A stretch of DNA of 64,000 nt, taken from NCBI GenBank assembly GCA_016808115.1, contig JAEQBH010002960.1, positions 434,001 to 498,000 on the forward strand, given 5' to 3'. Numbering within the stretch: the first letter of the stretch is position 1; every line of letters starts with the position of its first letter. The notes under the pieces are model-generated. The model ran no database searches. It had not been told where the DNA came from and saw nothing but the letters and a program-made list of their open reading frames with translations. This stretch comes from Tetrastigma voinierianum (Eukaryota; Streptophyta; Magnoliopsida; Vitales; Vitaceae). Below are positions 36,040 to 47,329 of the stretch, one piece after another. The position numbers were made by a program, and so were the translations under genes.

Positions 36040-36640
36040 CAACTAAGTCCCCAAATCTAATTCGAGGAACAACCGACAAATGCACTCCTCATCCGGCCGC
36101 CAGAATCCGACAAAACCTTTCAGACTTCCAAGACTCATCACCCGAATATACTGAACCAATCTAATTACTCGGTGAACCTCTTCATATTCCTCGACACCGA
36201 CACGTTCTTCCGTCTCTAATTCAAGAACTCCTCAATTTTGAATCCTCGACTACGGCGGTTAATCCTATCGAACTCTCATTAAATCGTCCTACGCCATTCA
36301 ATCGTGATATACCTTCTTTCTACGGCATCCCACCAGTCTTTAGCCCTATCTTCCATCAGGAAACTGGAAAACAAGACTCTTTGCTCATCCGTGCAGCCCA
36401 TGACTCCATAAACTTTGTTTACTCCTACGTTTACAATCAGCCGGCTTCGATCACCACTCCGCCATACGGCGTACGCCGCCAGACTCTCTACTCGACCTTG
36501 CTCTTCCATAACCTCTCAGGTGGCGGAGGTCGCGATCGCCGACGGTTGCTATGGCTACTATCCGTGCACCAGGCCACCCGCTTCCGCCGTAAACAATCCC
36601 TGCACTGAGTCTTTCTCAAGGCCCGTATGGTCCAAATTTC
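36040..36640 (-). pseudogene. gag: gag remnant of nested element
   Basis: The open stretch 36509-36279 (minus) contains the Gag capsid core: VYGVMGCTDEQRVLFSSF then LMEDRAKDWWDAVERRY, the W-W pair being the hallmark of plant Ty3/gypsy Gag. Downstream, about 36230-36050 continues in other frames as the remaining capsid region (EEFLN, then a stretch around WKSERF and a R-F-G-D-L end). No start codon or zinc knuckle can be defined. It would make the structural particle protein. Its position just inside the 5' LTR and upstream of RT is normal for the family. Confidence 0.82.
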
Positions 36641-36930
36641 GACTTTAATGTGGAGGTCGATCCATGTGGCGCGCAGAATGAACCAACTACGTGCTCATCT
36701 CTCACAGTAATCAGCAGGACGCCTGGGAGCCTTTTGAATAACTCTCCTAGGACGACTTACGTCCTCTTCCCCGATAGTGTCAGAATTTCCAAAAAATCAA
36801 CCAAATTTAATACTTTGGAATTACTCATACGACAAGACTTAACTTAAAACACTTACTACCGCTAATACTTATGCTTGACACCACCCACGCCAGATCATCT
36901 CTCCCAAGCCCCAAAAGCTACGCACAACCC

Positions 36931-36945
36931 AAGCCTCGATAACAC
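36931..36945 (-). promoter_or_regulatory. Degenerate primer binding site of nested element
   Basis: The + strand reads AGCCTCGATAACAC directly before the LTR terminus TGACACACCCC. Compared with AGCTCTGATACCAA at the intact site (33964) it keeps most bases in register. The mismatches could be real mutations or consensus errors. Confidence 0.5.
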
Positions 36946-39457
36946 TGACACACCCCCACCCCTTCCAATACATGGCACTGCTCGCCACTCCACAAATCCC
37001 AAAATTGCTACCTCTAACGATCAACTCATAATTCAGATTATTGCTAAAACCTCCTATAAAATTTTTCTTTCTAAAACTTAGGATTAAAATCTAAGAAATG
37101 CTAAAAACTTCTATAGCATTTATTTGCTGCACATAAATAAATTCCAAATCCTATATACATCCAATTTACACTATATCCAAAATATGGCAACCAGCATACC
37201 AACACATTTCCATAAAATCACACTATGTACATATATATGCTCCATTATACAAGTTCAAAGTATTTCCTTACACAATACATACCATAACACCGATATAAAT
37301 GCTGCAGAGACCCTAACTCGTCCAATGTCCTGAAATACTGCACTGGAAAATAGTTTTTAAAATAGAAAATAATGGTTTCCAAACGAAGCTCGTTGATCGA
37401 CGCTTATAAACGTTATTCTGAAAATGATTCAAAAACGTAAAACCCACCATTCGTTTTCGCTTTTCAAGCTTCTAAAACTTTTCTTTTCGCCACAGATTGG
37501 CCGCTTAAAAGTTTCTAAACTTTCTTTACTGTTGTCATGGTTTTCTTAAAGTTCTTATAAACCTTATTTATTACTACTATGTTTTATAAACTTCCTCAAA
37601 TTTCTTTTGCTGCTTTATCTTGGTTAAAAGCTTCTTAAACCTTTCACAAACTCATGGCAAAGTTTCTCAAAACTTTTTTCATAAAACTGGAAATGGCCAA
37701 CCAAAGATTCTTTGGAAATAAAACGAGTCCCGCTCAACCGTCATTTAAAAACTCTCCTAGTTCTGCCACTGCGAACCACCCAGCCGATTTTTCAAACCAG
37801 ATATTACGCTTATAAAACATCAACCACCGAGGCCTATTTTTCGCTATCACCCGCAAAGGAACACGAAGCCCGGCGACCGTGCCGAAGGACTCCGTCCGCA
37901 TCACCTTTTCCGCGAATATTATGAATTCGACCTCGCCGCCATCACCATAATTTAGCTAGAGCCATAACCTTATATACTCCCAGACGCGCCACTACCCTTT
38001 AAACGTGACGATGATGTCCCAAGCTCACAATCAGCAGCCTAAAACGCACAGATGGATCCTAACACCACCGCACGACGACACCGACCTGGCTTTGCTTAAC
38101 TGGTGTATTACCGTTTTTCACAAACATTCTCGGCTGCTTAGTTGGTTGCCAAAATTCGCTAATTATTCAAAACCATTTACTTACTATTGCTAAAAATTAA
38201 GCATAAATTCAAAACCATTCGCTTACTTTCTAATTCATCATTGTTAAAATTGCCAGAATCAAACCATGAAATACCAAAGCCAGAAATGGGCTTTATAATA
38301 ATAATAATACACTAAGATTCTAAAACGAGCTTAACACTCCACCTTTTCTCGCTTACTAAAATTCTCGAAAGACGATTCCAATAATTTTCCCCGCTTTACT
38401 TTTAAATTTCACACATTCGATTATTATACCTCATATCGCAAGATAACTAACCAACATTTGTTCATATTTGATTACGATTTACTATGCGTGATTTACTACG
38501 CACGATTTACATGCATCCATTTACTACGCACGATTTATTACAAGACTACGACTACGCACTACGCACTACGACATGCACTAGCGCACTTGGTACGTATTCA
38601 TATGATTTACTATTTTATACGATTCATATCGTATTTACCATTTCACACGTAAATCCCACGAATCCCCGCGATTTTCACACGCCGCAGTCGCCGTCAAGGC
38701 AGCATCTCTTGCCTACCCATCTCGAACGCCACACCACCATAATCGCAGATCCAAAAACCAAAAATTCGTGATTTTACGAAAGATTTACTGACTCGCTGAA
38801 TTACGTTTTCGCATCACAGTTTTTTCGTCGCGTGTAAAGATCTTTCACAAGCTTATCCCGATCGACTCCGACTAATGCTTCCCGCGACCTAAAAGGTTAA
38901 TGCGCTATAACAAAACCAAAAAAACAAAACAAACCGGGATCTTCTGCCTTCTGCCTTCTGCCTTCTGCCGTGCCTTTGATATCTTTATGTTTTTTTTTTT
39001 TTATAAAAATCTATATCTCTTTATTCCATTTTTCTATTCCTGTTAGACTAAACAATATTTGTTGGTTATTTTATTTATCCTATCAATATTTCTTTAAACA
39101 GCTTCGTTGATTTTTCTGGTTTTAAAATTCGCTGCAAGCCACTCTAGCCCCATCGCCACTGCAAAATATTTCGACTGCCTCGTAATTTAACGAAACTTTC
39201 TAGTTCACTAGATTCAAGGAAAGGATGAACGGCTGCAGTCTGCTGTTATCTGGTATTTAGAGCTTTTGTACTTCCTCGAAATTTCCGGCATTCATTATTA
39301 TTTTACTATTTAAACTCCATAAATTCACTTTCACCCCTTCATTTTCCCTTAACTGTCACACACCCTTAAAAACTTTTACAATTTTATCCTTAATTCATCA
39401 CAAGACATACGTAATTCCTACAACTATTAAATACTACGCACCCCATCGACTGCTACA
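36946..39457 (-). repeat. 5' LTR of nested element (2.51 kb)
   Basis: Partner of 29372-32035, bounded by TGACACACCCC (36946) and CTACA (39453-39457), followed by the TATTT target duplication. It contains a degraded copy of the TACTATGC minisatellite (38468-38585) and four CTTCTGC units (about 38940-38968). Blocks of near identity to the partner alternate with blocks that hardly align. Confidence 0.87.
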
Positions 39458-39462
39458 TATTT
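39458..39462. repeat. Right target-site duplication TATTT of nested element
   Basis: Second copy of TATTT, immediately outside the LTR terminus CTACA. The next codons read H-V-S, resuming the outer integrase tail. Confidence 0.9.
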
Positions 39463-39807
39463 CACGTCTCCACGCCTCCTGAATATACTCTAGAACTGTA
39501 CCACACTGACGTGACAGATTGGAGGCCGATACCTGACACCTTCTATGGAGTGACTACTAAGGTGATTATCGATATTATGATATGACGGCTTTCATGACGT
39601 TAAACCGTTATACTAAATAGAAGATTATCAGGAACACCCCGTCTCCGAGTGCAGGAGTCATTGCACAAGCATACGATACATCAGAGTACAGATAAGAGTT
39701 ACTGCCGCCACATCAGAAGATTTTGCATTTAAATTGCAAATTATAAATTTCGAACCCTGACCCAGATTTAAAACAAGCCAGAATCATTATTTACCAAAAA
39801 ATGATAA
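39463..39807 (+). pseudogene. pol: Integrase tail of outer element (right part) and 3' flank
   Basis: Continues the outer pol from 29366. It begins H-V-S and then a P-E-Y-T-L-E-L-Y stretch in the frame that ends V-H-E-V-F on the other side of the insertion, matching the conserved end of plant Ty3/gypsy integrase. Beyond about 39560 the coding signal fades and no chromodomain end is readable. The segment stops where another LTR copy starts. Confidence 0.65.
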
Positions 39808-42659
39808 TGTAGCGCATAATTAAGCTTGTAGACACTACACACTCTGGGGTCGACTAATTGGCCAGGTCATGCTGAAAGATAATTAACTGAAAGTTTTAAA
39901 CAGAAAATAATACTAACGACCGCTAATTCTTTCTGCGGTAAGCCCTCGAAAATTCCTAGATCTCACACTCCAACCTGACTCCGCGCTGCAGCCTGTCTCG
40001 AATACCTCCAAGAACCTGTAGTGCCATGATCCACAATCGTTTAAGATTTTTACCAATTTCTAAGCGACGAGCCAGTGCTTGAACTAAAACGATTTTAAAA
40101 TTCGAAAAACTATAAATACTTAAAAGACATTTAGGACTAGATAAATAAAATCAAAACCTATTAAAATGAATTTGCTTTACTTAAACCTGACAGAAGAAGA
40201 AAATGATATGCAACCTCATATAAAGAAATTAAAAAAAAAAAAAAAAAAAAAAAGACAAAAAGAAGAAATGAAATGCTAAATCAAACTGAGAGATACAGGC
40301 AGCAGAGAGAGATTTTAAATTTTTTCTTAGCTTATTTCATATGACGGAATCCGACCGTTTGATTTCACAAGTGATAAACACTCCGGGAAAGTCGTTTACG
40401 CGACGAGGCCATGCGAGTTATTCAAAAACACGCGATTTCACCGAGACCAGAAATACGAAACCCAAATTTTTGGGCTTTTCTGATCTACGCCATCTAAATT
40501 GGCCCTGACTTTCTGACCAAGAGGAAAGCTACTCTACGACGAGAAATTACGCCACACTGTAATCTTTGGCCACAACCCCGCGCAGGAATTTTCCTACTCA
40601 CATATTCTCGTTCCCAAAGACTATATAACGGAATATTCTGCAGAGACCAGGTAGTCTGAATCTGCAACTTTTTTTAATTCAATATAATTTTATGAATTTC
40701 CAGGAATTTCGTGACTATTTTCTGACAAATCAAAATGAATTTTTGACCTGCTTTCTGACGCTTGCTAAATTTCAAGTGATTTTATCCAAACAACCCATGC
40801 ACTTTCGAACGCTGCTGCTTTCAGACTATACTGAAACCCTTACCTAATCGCCCATACGCCTGAATCTGCATTCTCAAATTTCCACATTTTCCGAAAATTT
40901 TAATTTTGAAGACTAAGTCACGCAAATCAAGCCATTGCTACTGACGCTATGATCTAATACATCGAGCTACAGAGGCTTAAAAGAAAGCATGAAAGCCATG
41001 TTAACTGGCCAAGTTTCAATAAAGGAAAGAAAGGAAATTGTTTAAACTCATTTTTCAAATACTGTGCCAGATTATTATTATTATTATAAATCGTTATGAC
41101 TCAGATTTAATTGCTAGCCTTTCAAACCATTTTCAAGAAGCTAAAGAACACCAAATGCTTGAAATGGTTTCAGTTAAACCATACCGGAAGTTAAAAGGAT
41201 CGGGTTTTTAACTCAGAAACCATTTTCTGCCAAAGCAAAGCCAGCAGAAGAAATTGCTAATAATTAAAACCATTTTTCAAGTTGTTGTTGAATTGGCTTT
41301 AAATCAAACCATTTTTCTCAAAGAAAGTGCCAGTTGTGCCAGCAAGCAGCATCGTTCAGAAAAATAGGCCTTCCCTAGCCAAAGAAGAAAAACCTGGCCG
41401 TATGATTCCGTAATGCAAGCATCTAAGCACAAGTAGGATCTCATACATACATTTTAGTTACTCTGGCTTCAGAACGTAGTGACATACATCACGCATTTAG
41501 CGAGTAATCGCGCACGACAAGTGAAAGATAAGCATGAAATTTGTCCAAATTACGCTGACGCGACCCAGTCAATTCCACCATATTCACGGAAGCGACGCGA
41601 CCAGTCCTTCCACCCAAGACGGCCGCCTGCGCCCGTGTTCACTCAGTGGTACAGAAGAAAACAGCCCAGCCATTGGATAAGTGAAGCGAAAGATAATATA
41701 CGCTAAAATCAACTGACGTATTCTGGCCGCCTGCGCTCGAGAGTTTAAAGAACGGCCGGTACCGCAAGCCTCCCGCTAGATTTCAAACGATCATTGTTCA
41801 AGCCTCCCGCGATTTTAAAGCAAATCCAAGCCGGTTCTTGCATCCCGCTTTATTTTCAAAGCACGCGGGCCGAGCCAAGCTCCCGTTTATGAAGGCCATA
41901 AACTTTAAAGAAAAGCCATAAAATAGTTAAACTTTTCAAAGCAAAGATAAAAGCAGCAGTTAAAGGTAGTTTTCTGGTGTTTTATAAACTTTTACAAAGC
42001 CAGTTAAATGGAGAGTTTTATAAGCTTTTGTTAAAGCTTGTTGTTGTGCCAAAGTTAAAGATAAGTTTTTATAAACTTTAAAAGCCAGTTAGCATGTTGT
42101 GCAGTTGCTGAAGCTTTTAAACTTTAAGTTGAAGAGTTGAAAGTAGCGCTTCCTAAAAATATTCAGAAAAGTTATAGCTTTACATTTCAGATGTTTTCCT
42201 GAAAAGCAAAACCTTTTATAAAAGGATACACTCACCGAGCCTGCTTAATTTCATTATTTTGTATTTAAAAACTATTTTCCGCGTGATAAAGACGCAAAGA
42301 CACTTAAGATAATAGGCCATTCCCGACACGCATAAGCCGTTAGTAAGAATATTTTGTAAAGAATATTACTTACTAGATATGAATATATGTATGCATATAG
42401 TTTATATGACGTAATGCTTAAGCAGATACTTACTGCTATATTTGGATATAGCTAGAATTTGGATGATATTAAGATTTCAGGACATGTCTCTATATGCAAA
42501 TGCGCCACGAAAATTTTATAAAATCATAAGTTTGTAGTTAAAATTTTATAAGAGTGCTTAAGAAGAATACGGCTTTCGCTTCATTAGTGAGCTACCGCTG
42601 TATGAATCCACATTTCATGAATGCACGCACGCCCGCCACCTGGGCGGGCGGTAATGCCA
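39808..42659 (+). mobile_element. LTR copy related to nested family, opposite orientation (solo or fragment)
   Basis: In + orientation this region resembles the reverse complement of the nested element's LTR. It has TTTATAAACTTT/AAAGCTT-rich blocks at about 41880-42130 (vs 29940-30170), ACTATTTTCCG at about 42270 (vs the complement near 29785), TATTTTGTAAAGAATA...CATATAG (vs the complement near 29700), and GCACGCCCGCCACCTGGGCGGGCGG at the end (vs complement of the TGACACACCCCC...GGCGGGCGTG terminus). Possible starts are TGTAGCG (39808) or TGTAGAC (39827). No matching target duplication was found. No gag or pol is attached, so it is a solo LTR or fragment inside the outer element. Confidence 0.6.
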
Positions 42660-42869
42660 TTAACCATGGCGAGACTACTGAGCTGAGGAGTCCACGCGGT
42701 CGATGACACACATCGCAACACCATCCCTCTCGCTTTTGCGACGGCGCACATTACTGCCATGAGCCTAACGACCGCTTACATTTACTTAGTAGAAGACACG
42801 TCACAGCATGCATGGTTTATCATGATTGTCCCGAATTTCTCGACGAAATTCTCTTTTAAGGAGGGAGAA
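42660..42869 (+). other. 3' end of outer element internal region with polypurine tract
   Basis: Resembles 4740-4852 of the first element: GACCGCTTACAT...GCATGCATGG, then CTCGACGAAATTCTCTTTTAAGGAGGGAGAA immediately before the 3' LTR. The polypurine tract is AAGGAGGGAGAA at about 42858-42869. Confidence 0.7.
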
Positions 42870-44875
42870 CGTAAGATCCGGTAAATTCCAATTTTTAAAA
42901 CTAAAAACGAATTTCGATTACAGCTCGTTAATTTCGTTAACCACTCTATTCTCTAGATTCCTGATGATGAAACGGATTTCACCGCCGGAATCGCCTCGGT
43001 AAATCTAACAAGACGCAAATTCTCGTCAATCTGAGACAATCAGCCCAAGACGCTGGCTATCACGCTTCGGCGCCAGAAACGATTTTCGACGCACCAGTGC
43101 TCACATAACACGTGACTACGTGCCATGCTTTAATGCAGAAATTCACGAAAATCGACTACCGGTGATAAATGAACGCCAAACCTGGCAAAGAAGCGAATTA
43201 ATTAATTAAATTGATTAAATGGGCTAAATGACAAAATAACCAACAATATTGCTCCTACATTCAAAGAAAAGAAGAAAACGCGGGAAGAAAAGGAAATCGA
43301 CAAATGAGCTCCGCACTTCTTTGTTCTAGCGGAGAGAGAGCTTTCCTTCTAAAAATACTTTACGATCCGACCGCTTCATTCCGGGACAAGCATGGTGAAC
43401 TGATCTACGCGAGAGGCTTCAGACAGACTGGATGCAGTGCGAGCTTTCTTCTCAAACTCCGAGATAAGTAGGGCTTCTTCCCATCACGCTTTTATTCCCT
43501 CTTTAAGTGTTTTACGAACGTTTAGCCGACGGTCAAGAGTACTGCTTGACGGCTCCAAACCTCGACCAATTAATAGCGTAATTTTGAAACCCAAGATAGC
43601 GTACCAGGATCGAGCACGACTGCCTGGGGTTGTCGATTGCGATTTACGATTAACGCTGTTGACAGACATTACACGGAATCGTCGAATGGTTCACAAAGCG
43701 AACCGAGAATTAGAATTTGATAGGAATCAAGAACCCAGGGTTTTACCGTTCCCGAAAAGTGATCACGAAAAACATATTTTTTGTGAAAATAAGGCTTTGG
43801 CCGAACGATTTAAATTAAATCATCATATTGGATCACAACAAGCCGAAATGGCACTTTATGCAAACGCGAATTTAAGCATGACATTTATCAGGCGACCGAA
43901 TGTTTTGTAAATATACGACAAGTATATATTTACATGAGAATTAGATCAGATTTAATTTCCATACACATTCTATACGCACTGTAAATCTCTAGATTATAAG
44001 GTGAACAGCTCGCACGGCGAGCCTAGAGAAAAAGCGGTTCTGAGGGTTGTCTAAAAATCGCGAATTATCTGAGCAGAACAAATTTAAAATATCAATCGTC
44101 AAGCCGCCCAATCGGAGACCATCTATAAGAATTAATGTTAAATAATATATCAATCGGGCTCTGTTTCACTAATATATACACATCTATAAGCCATTCACAA
44201 ACAAAGAAATAATATATCAATCGTCGAGCGCCAATTGATATATACACACCTGGCGCTTGTCCACAAACAAACAAATAAATATAAGAATTCTCATAATGGC
44301 GCTCAAAGGAAAGGTGAGAGAGAGCTTCCATGATGACTCTGATCCGAGCCACACGTGACATTCAAGAGGTGATCATGCATTCGCTTGAACGTACGTTTAA
44401 ATCAACATCAGACCGCACTTAAAGCAGCGAAGACTCACTTAGTATGACCTCCCATCGAAAGTATTACCACCCCGTCGTTTTAATTTCTTTATTTTACATG
44501 TGCATGAAATACAAGAGGTGACGCGGCCATTCTAGAGGTCGAGATTAGAAGAAAAGCCTGACGCGCTTGGCTTCGACGATATTTACATGTATTAGAATTT
44601 GAGTATTTTAATATACGCCAGAGGTTAAAGAATTTTGGCCACCCTAAAACTATCTGATATAATGCAGATATTGTAAATGAAAATGCGATGGGCCCAGTGA
44701 TCGTTTTAATTACGTCGAAATCATATCGGACCCGCTTTACGCGATAATGCAAGACTATATTCGTATAGCCCGTACAAAGGAGACTCCCGCTCGACACGGG
44801 CGCCGGTGAATCCAACATCCACACAGATTCCACAAGCCACGGTATTAACGGACTCCCGGCCCTGGGGCGTCTACA
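42870..44875 (+). repeat. 3' LTR of outer element (family 1)
   Basis: About 2.0 kb, starting CGTAAGATCC (first base C where T is expected) and ending GGGGCGTCTACA, followed by the CAACC duplication. It carries the palindromic AATATATCAATCG repeat at about 44085-44275. The open frame 43437-43910 (157 codons) lies wholly in this LTR and has no family resemblance, so it is not called a gene. Confidence 0.83.
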
Positions 44876-44880
44876 CAACC
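44876..44880. repeat. Right target-site duplication CAACC of outer element
   Basis: Second copy of CAACC, directly after the LTR terminus CTACA; pairs with 22220-22224. Confidence 0.8.
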
Positions 44881-47200
44881 AAAGTCCCAACCACTCCACT
44901 TAACTATGAGACGATAACAACTCGATTTTTCAAAGTCACATAAAAATTAAAAATTATATCCAAAGTCAATAAATTATTTTTATTTGCTTTTTTCAAATTT
45001 ATCTCTACTTATCGTTTTATTATATAAACATTAAATAAATTTAAATATACACATGTTTAACTAATTTATTTATATCGATTTATATTTCACTGTGGTTAAA
45101 ACAAAATATGATAAACCTATTATCACTTTTTTTTTTAATTAATATTTCTAGGAATCAAATTTTGTCCTAAATCCTAAACATTTTTTTTGAAATATAAAAT
45201 AATTTTATCGATTCAAAACTAAATGATACATATGTAAACATATAATCGAAACTGTTAAAAACCACAGTTGAATAAAACAACATCTAAAGTAAGATAATCA
45301 CCTGACCAAAGCCTATATTTGATAGCTTAACTATAATATTTTATATTAATGCGACTATAATATCTATTACTCCACCTCGTAAAGATTACGTACCATCACT
45401 GACTTTTTATCATTGAAGAACATACTACTCGTCTTAATCGACAGATTATACAAATAAATCACAGACCACGACGATAACCTAAAGTGACTCCCAACCCGAT
45501 TTCTTCCTAACCCGATGACCTTCTAAAGAATCCTACTCTGACTGGTAAAACATTCTTTAAACTCTTTTCAAAAGTCGAACTACTGAAATGAACCCATTTA
45601 TACAATGATGCTTTTCCATCGAAACCTTTATTAAAACACTTGCGGGGAGATTTTTTTCTAAATATTTAAACCCTTTTTCATACGATTAAACATTTGAATA
45701 TAAAAATCTAGCAGAATGGTATTGTTTTTCGAACATCTCCCAATTTACAACACCTATAATAAAACATTTTACACTACCAAAAATATTCATTTACTCCACA
45801 TCCATTAAAATAAATCCAACCACATAAGCAAAAGGTATATTATGAATTTAATGTGACAAAGCATCTCAATTCAAAAGGAGTCAAGTTTCTTGTCTTCTAA
45901 ATTTTTTTCATTCCGAAGTCTAACTGAAAACCAAAGCAAGGAAAAATAAAATAAAATAAAAAACTTAAGCCTTTCATAAAGCATAATCTAAAAAAAAAAA
46001 GATTGCAGGAGTTAGTTTGATTGGGTTCCTCTTAACGAAGGCCGGTGGGGAGGATAGGGATGGAGGTGGTGTATTATCAGCTAGCTAGGTGTCCTAAAGG
46101 ACTTAAGGTAAGAATCATTGAGTTTTTTATGGCGGAAGGATTTATAGAATGTGTTAGAATGCATTATCCTAGAAAAGTGGAGGTGCAGCTTGAGTAGAAT
46201 AATAAACCATGGATTTGTTGTCGTTTTTTCAGAAGTTATTCTCTTTAGTGAACTTCGCAATTCTGCCTTTTAAACCATGTGATTATACCATAATTCATAG
46301 GCACCCTCTATTTGAGTCTCCTGTAAGATTTTTATATTGTACCTAACTGTTCTTAAAACAATTCTTTCGTTTTCGTTGAACCAAGTTCTAAACACATTTT
46401 AAAGCCATAAACATAAGTGCTTGGAATCAAAAATAGTCTTACAATCTTCTTTTACTCTCTTTTAGTCATTGGACTCAAATATCAATTAGATCCTGAAGCC
46501 TAAAAATCATTTATTGATAATCAATGAGGTTTATCGAGATCCCAACACTTATATAACAAAACGACCATACATTTCACAAGTGTGCATTGCATTTGACAAA
46601 ATAACTCGCACCACCAGCCTCCTTTATCTCGCATCATTGTTCTTAAGGAGGCTTTATTTACATAATGAGTAGTAAATATTTTATAAAAATAACACCAAAA
46701 GGACAAAAGAATGACTAATTTGGAGTAATAGATATCGACTGCGAATCAAAGAAAACAAAGAAACACCAAAGCTATGATTAATATGAAGTGGATATGGCAG
46801 AGAAGGTATGGTAATATAATGGATATCGTAGTAATAGATATGGTAATATTTCTAGTTTCCACTTTCAGGTCCAGAACATACTCGAAAAATTAGAGCATAA
46901 ATTTTCCAAATAGGTATCATCATAATCACCAACAAGAAGTTTTCATCATTCATATAAGAGCAGAAACAAAATTCCCAAACATTATAGAGTTGATAATTTC
47001 AATAATATCCTTTTGAAGCTTCAGTTAATCATGTTTAATGATTCTCAAGACATTTTCCTTTGATTTATGAATTCACTACCAGACATGTACTAGGGCATGG
47101 TTTCGACTACCATCATTAAGGTCACATCAAATCTCCGCCCTGAGCATCCTGTGTGGCCATCCGAATCATAAATATGTTAAAATCAAATTCAAGCACATCA
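44881..47200. other. AT-rich intergenic DNA
   Basis: No gene supported. A less AT-rich patch at 46020-46200 has an unbroken + frame reading YYQLARCPKGLKVRIIEFF, which I cannot assign. Otherwise homopolymer-rich sequence. Confidence 0.45.
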
Positions 47201-47209
47201 ACATAATCT

Positions 47210-47320
47210 TCATATGGAAGATGAAAGCTAATAAAATAGCAAAAGGGGTTCCCACAAGATAATATGATCCTAGATTGACAAAGGCACCAATCTTCTGCTA
47301 ACTGCATCCTCTAGCAATGC
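47210..47320 (-). pseudogene. MATE (DTX/DETOXIFICATION) transporter exon remnant
   Basis: On the minus strand, after a plausible splice acceptor (ACTTAG at 47321-47326), the exon reads IARGC, then a stop in place of the family's conserved Trp two residues later, then QKIGAFVNLGSYYLVGTPF and AILLAFIFHMK. This is the highly conserved late transmembrane region of plant MATE efflux proteins, which use ion gradients to export metabolites across membranes. The intron position before G-I/V-A-R-G agrees with plant family members. The Trp codon (TGG) is TAG here. I cannot find the preceding or following exons nearby, so this is an isolated or heavily decayed gene piece. Confidence 0.78.
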
Positions 47321-47329
47321 CTAAGTGTT

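Larger units (their letters stand above)
29372..39457 (-). mobile_element. Complete nested Ty3/gypsy retrotransposon (10.1 kb)
   Basis: Full-length minus-strand element: 5' LTR 36946-39457, primer-site-like sequence, gag, pol (RT, RNase H, integrase), polypurine tract, 3' LTR 29372-32035. The termini read TGTAG...TGTCA on the minus strand and are flanked by perfect TATTT duplications. It is inserted in the opposite orientation into the integrase tail of the outer element. RT is followed by RNase H and integrase, as in Ty3/gypsy. It carries an extra 0.6-kb block (33470-34075) inside pol. Coding frames are broken, but motifs are clearer than in the outer element, consistent with a younger insertion. 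A different LTR family from the outer element. Confidence 0.9.
22225..44875 (+). mobile_element. Outer Ty3/gypsy retrotransposon (Tekay-like), carrying nested insertions
   Basis: Element with both LTRs (22225-24308, 42870-44875), a primer site just inside the 5' LTR, gag and pol remnants, a polypurine tract before the 3' LTR, and matching 5-bp target duplications CAACC. It spans 22.65 kb because a complete 10.1-kb minus-strand element (29372-39457) and another LTR copy (about 39808-42659) have inserted. Without them it is about 9.7 kb. It is the same family as the element at 1-6828. All coding parts are decayed. Enclosed insertions must be younger than this element. Confidence 0.85.

Noticed and set aside
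43437..43910. Longest open frame in the window (157 codons, + strand)
   Set aside because: It lies wholly inside the outer element's 3' LTR, the matching region of the sister LTRs is not open, and the translation resembles no family I know.
46020..46200. Possible coding exon on the + strand
   Set aside because: A short unbroken frame with coding-like composition, but no family resemblance and no splice sites or neighbours that support it.
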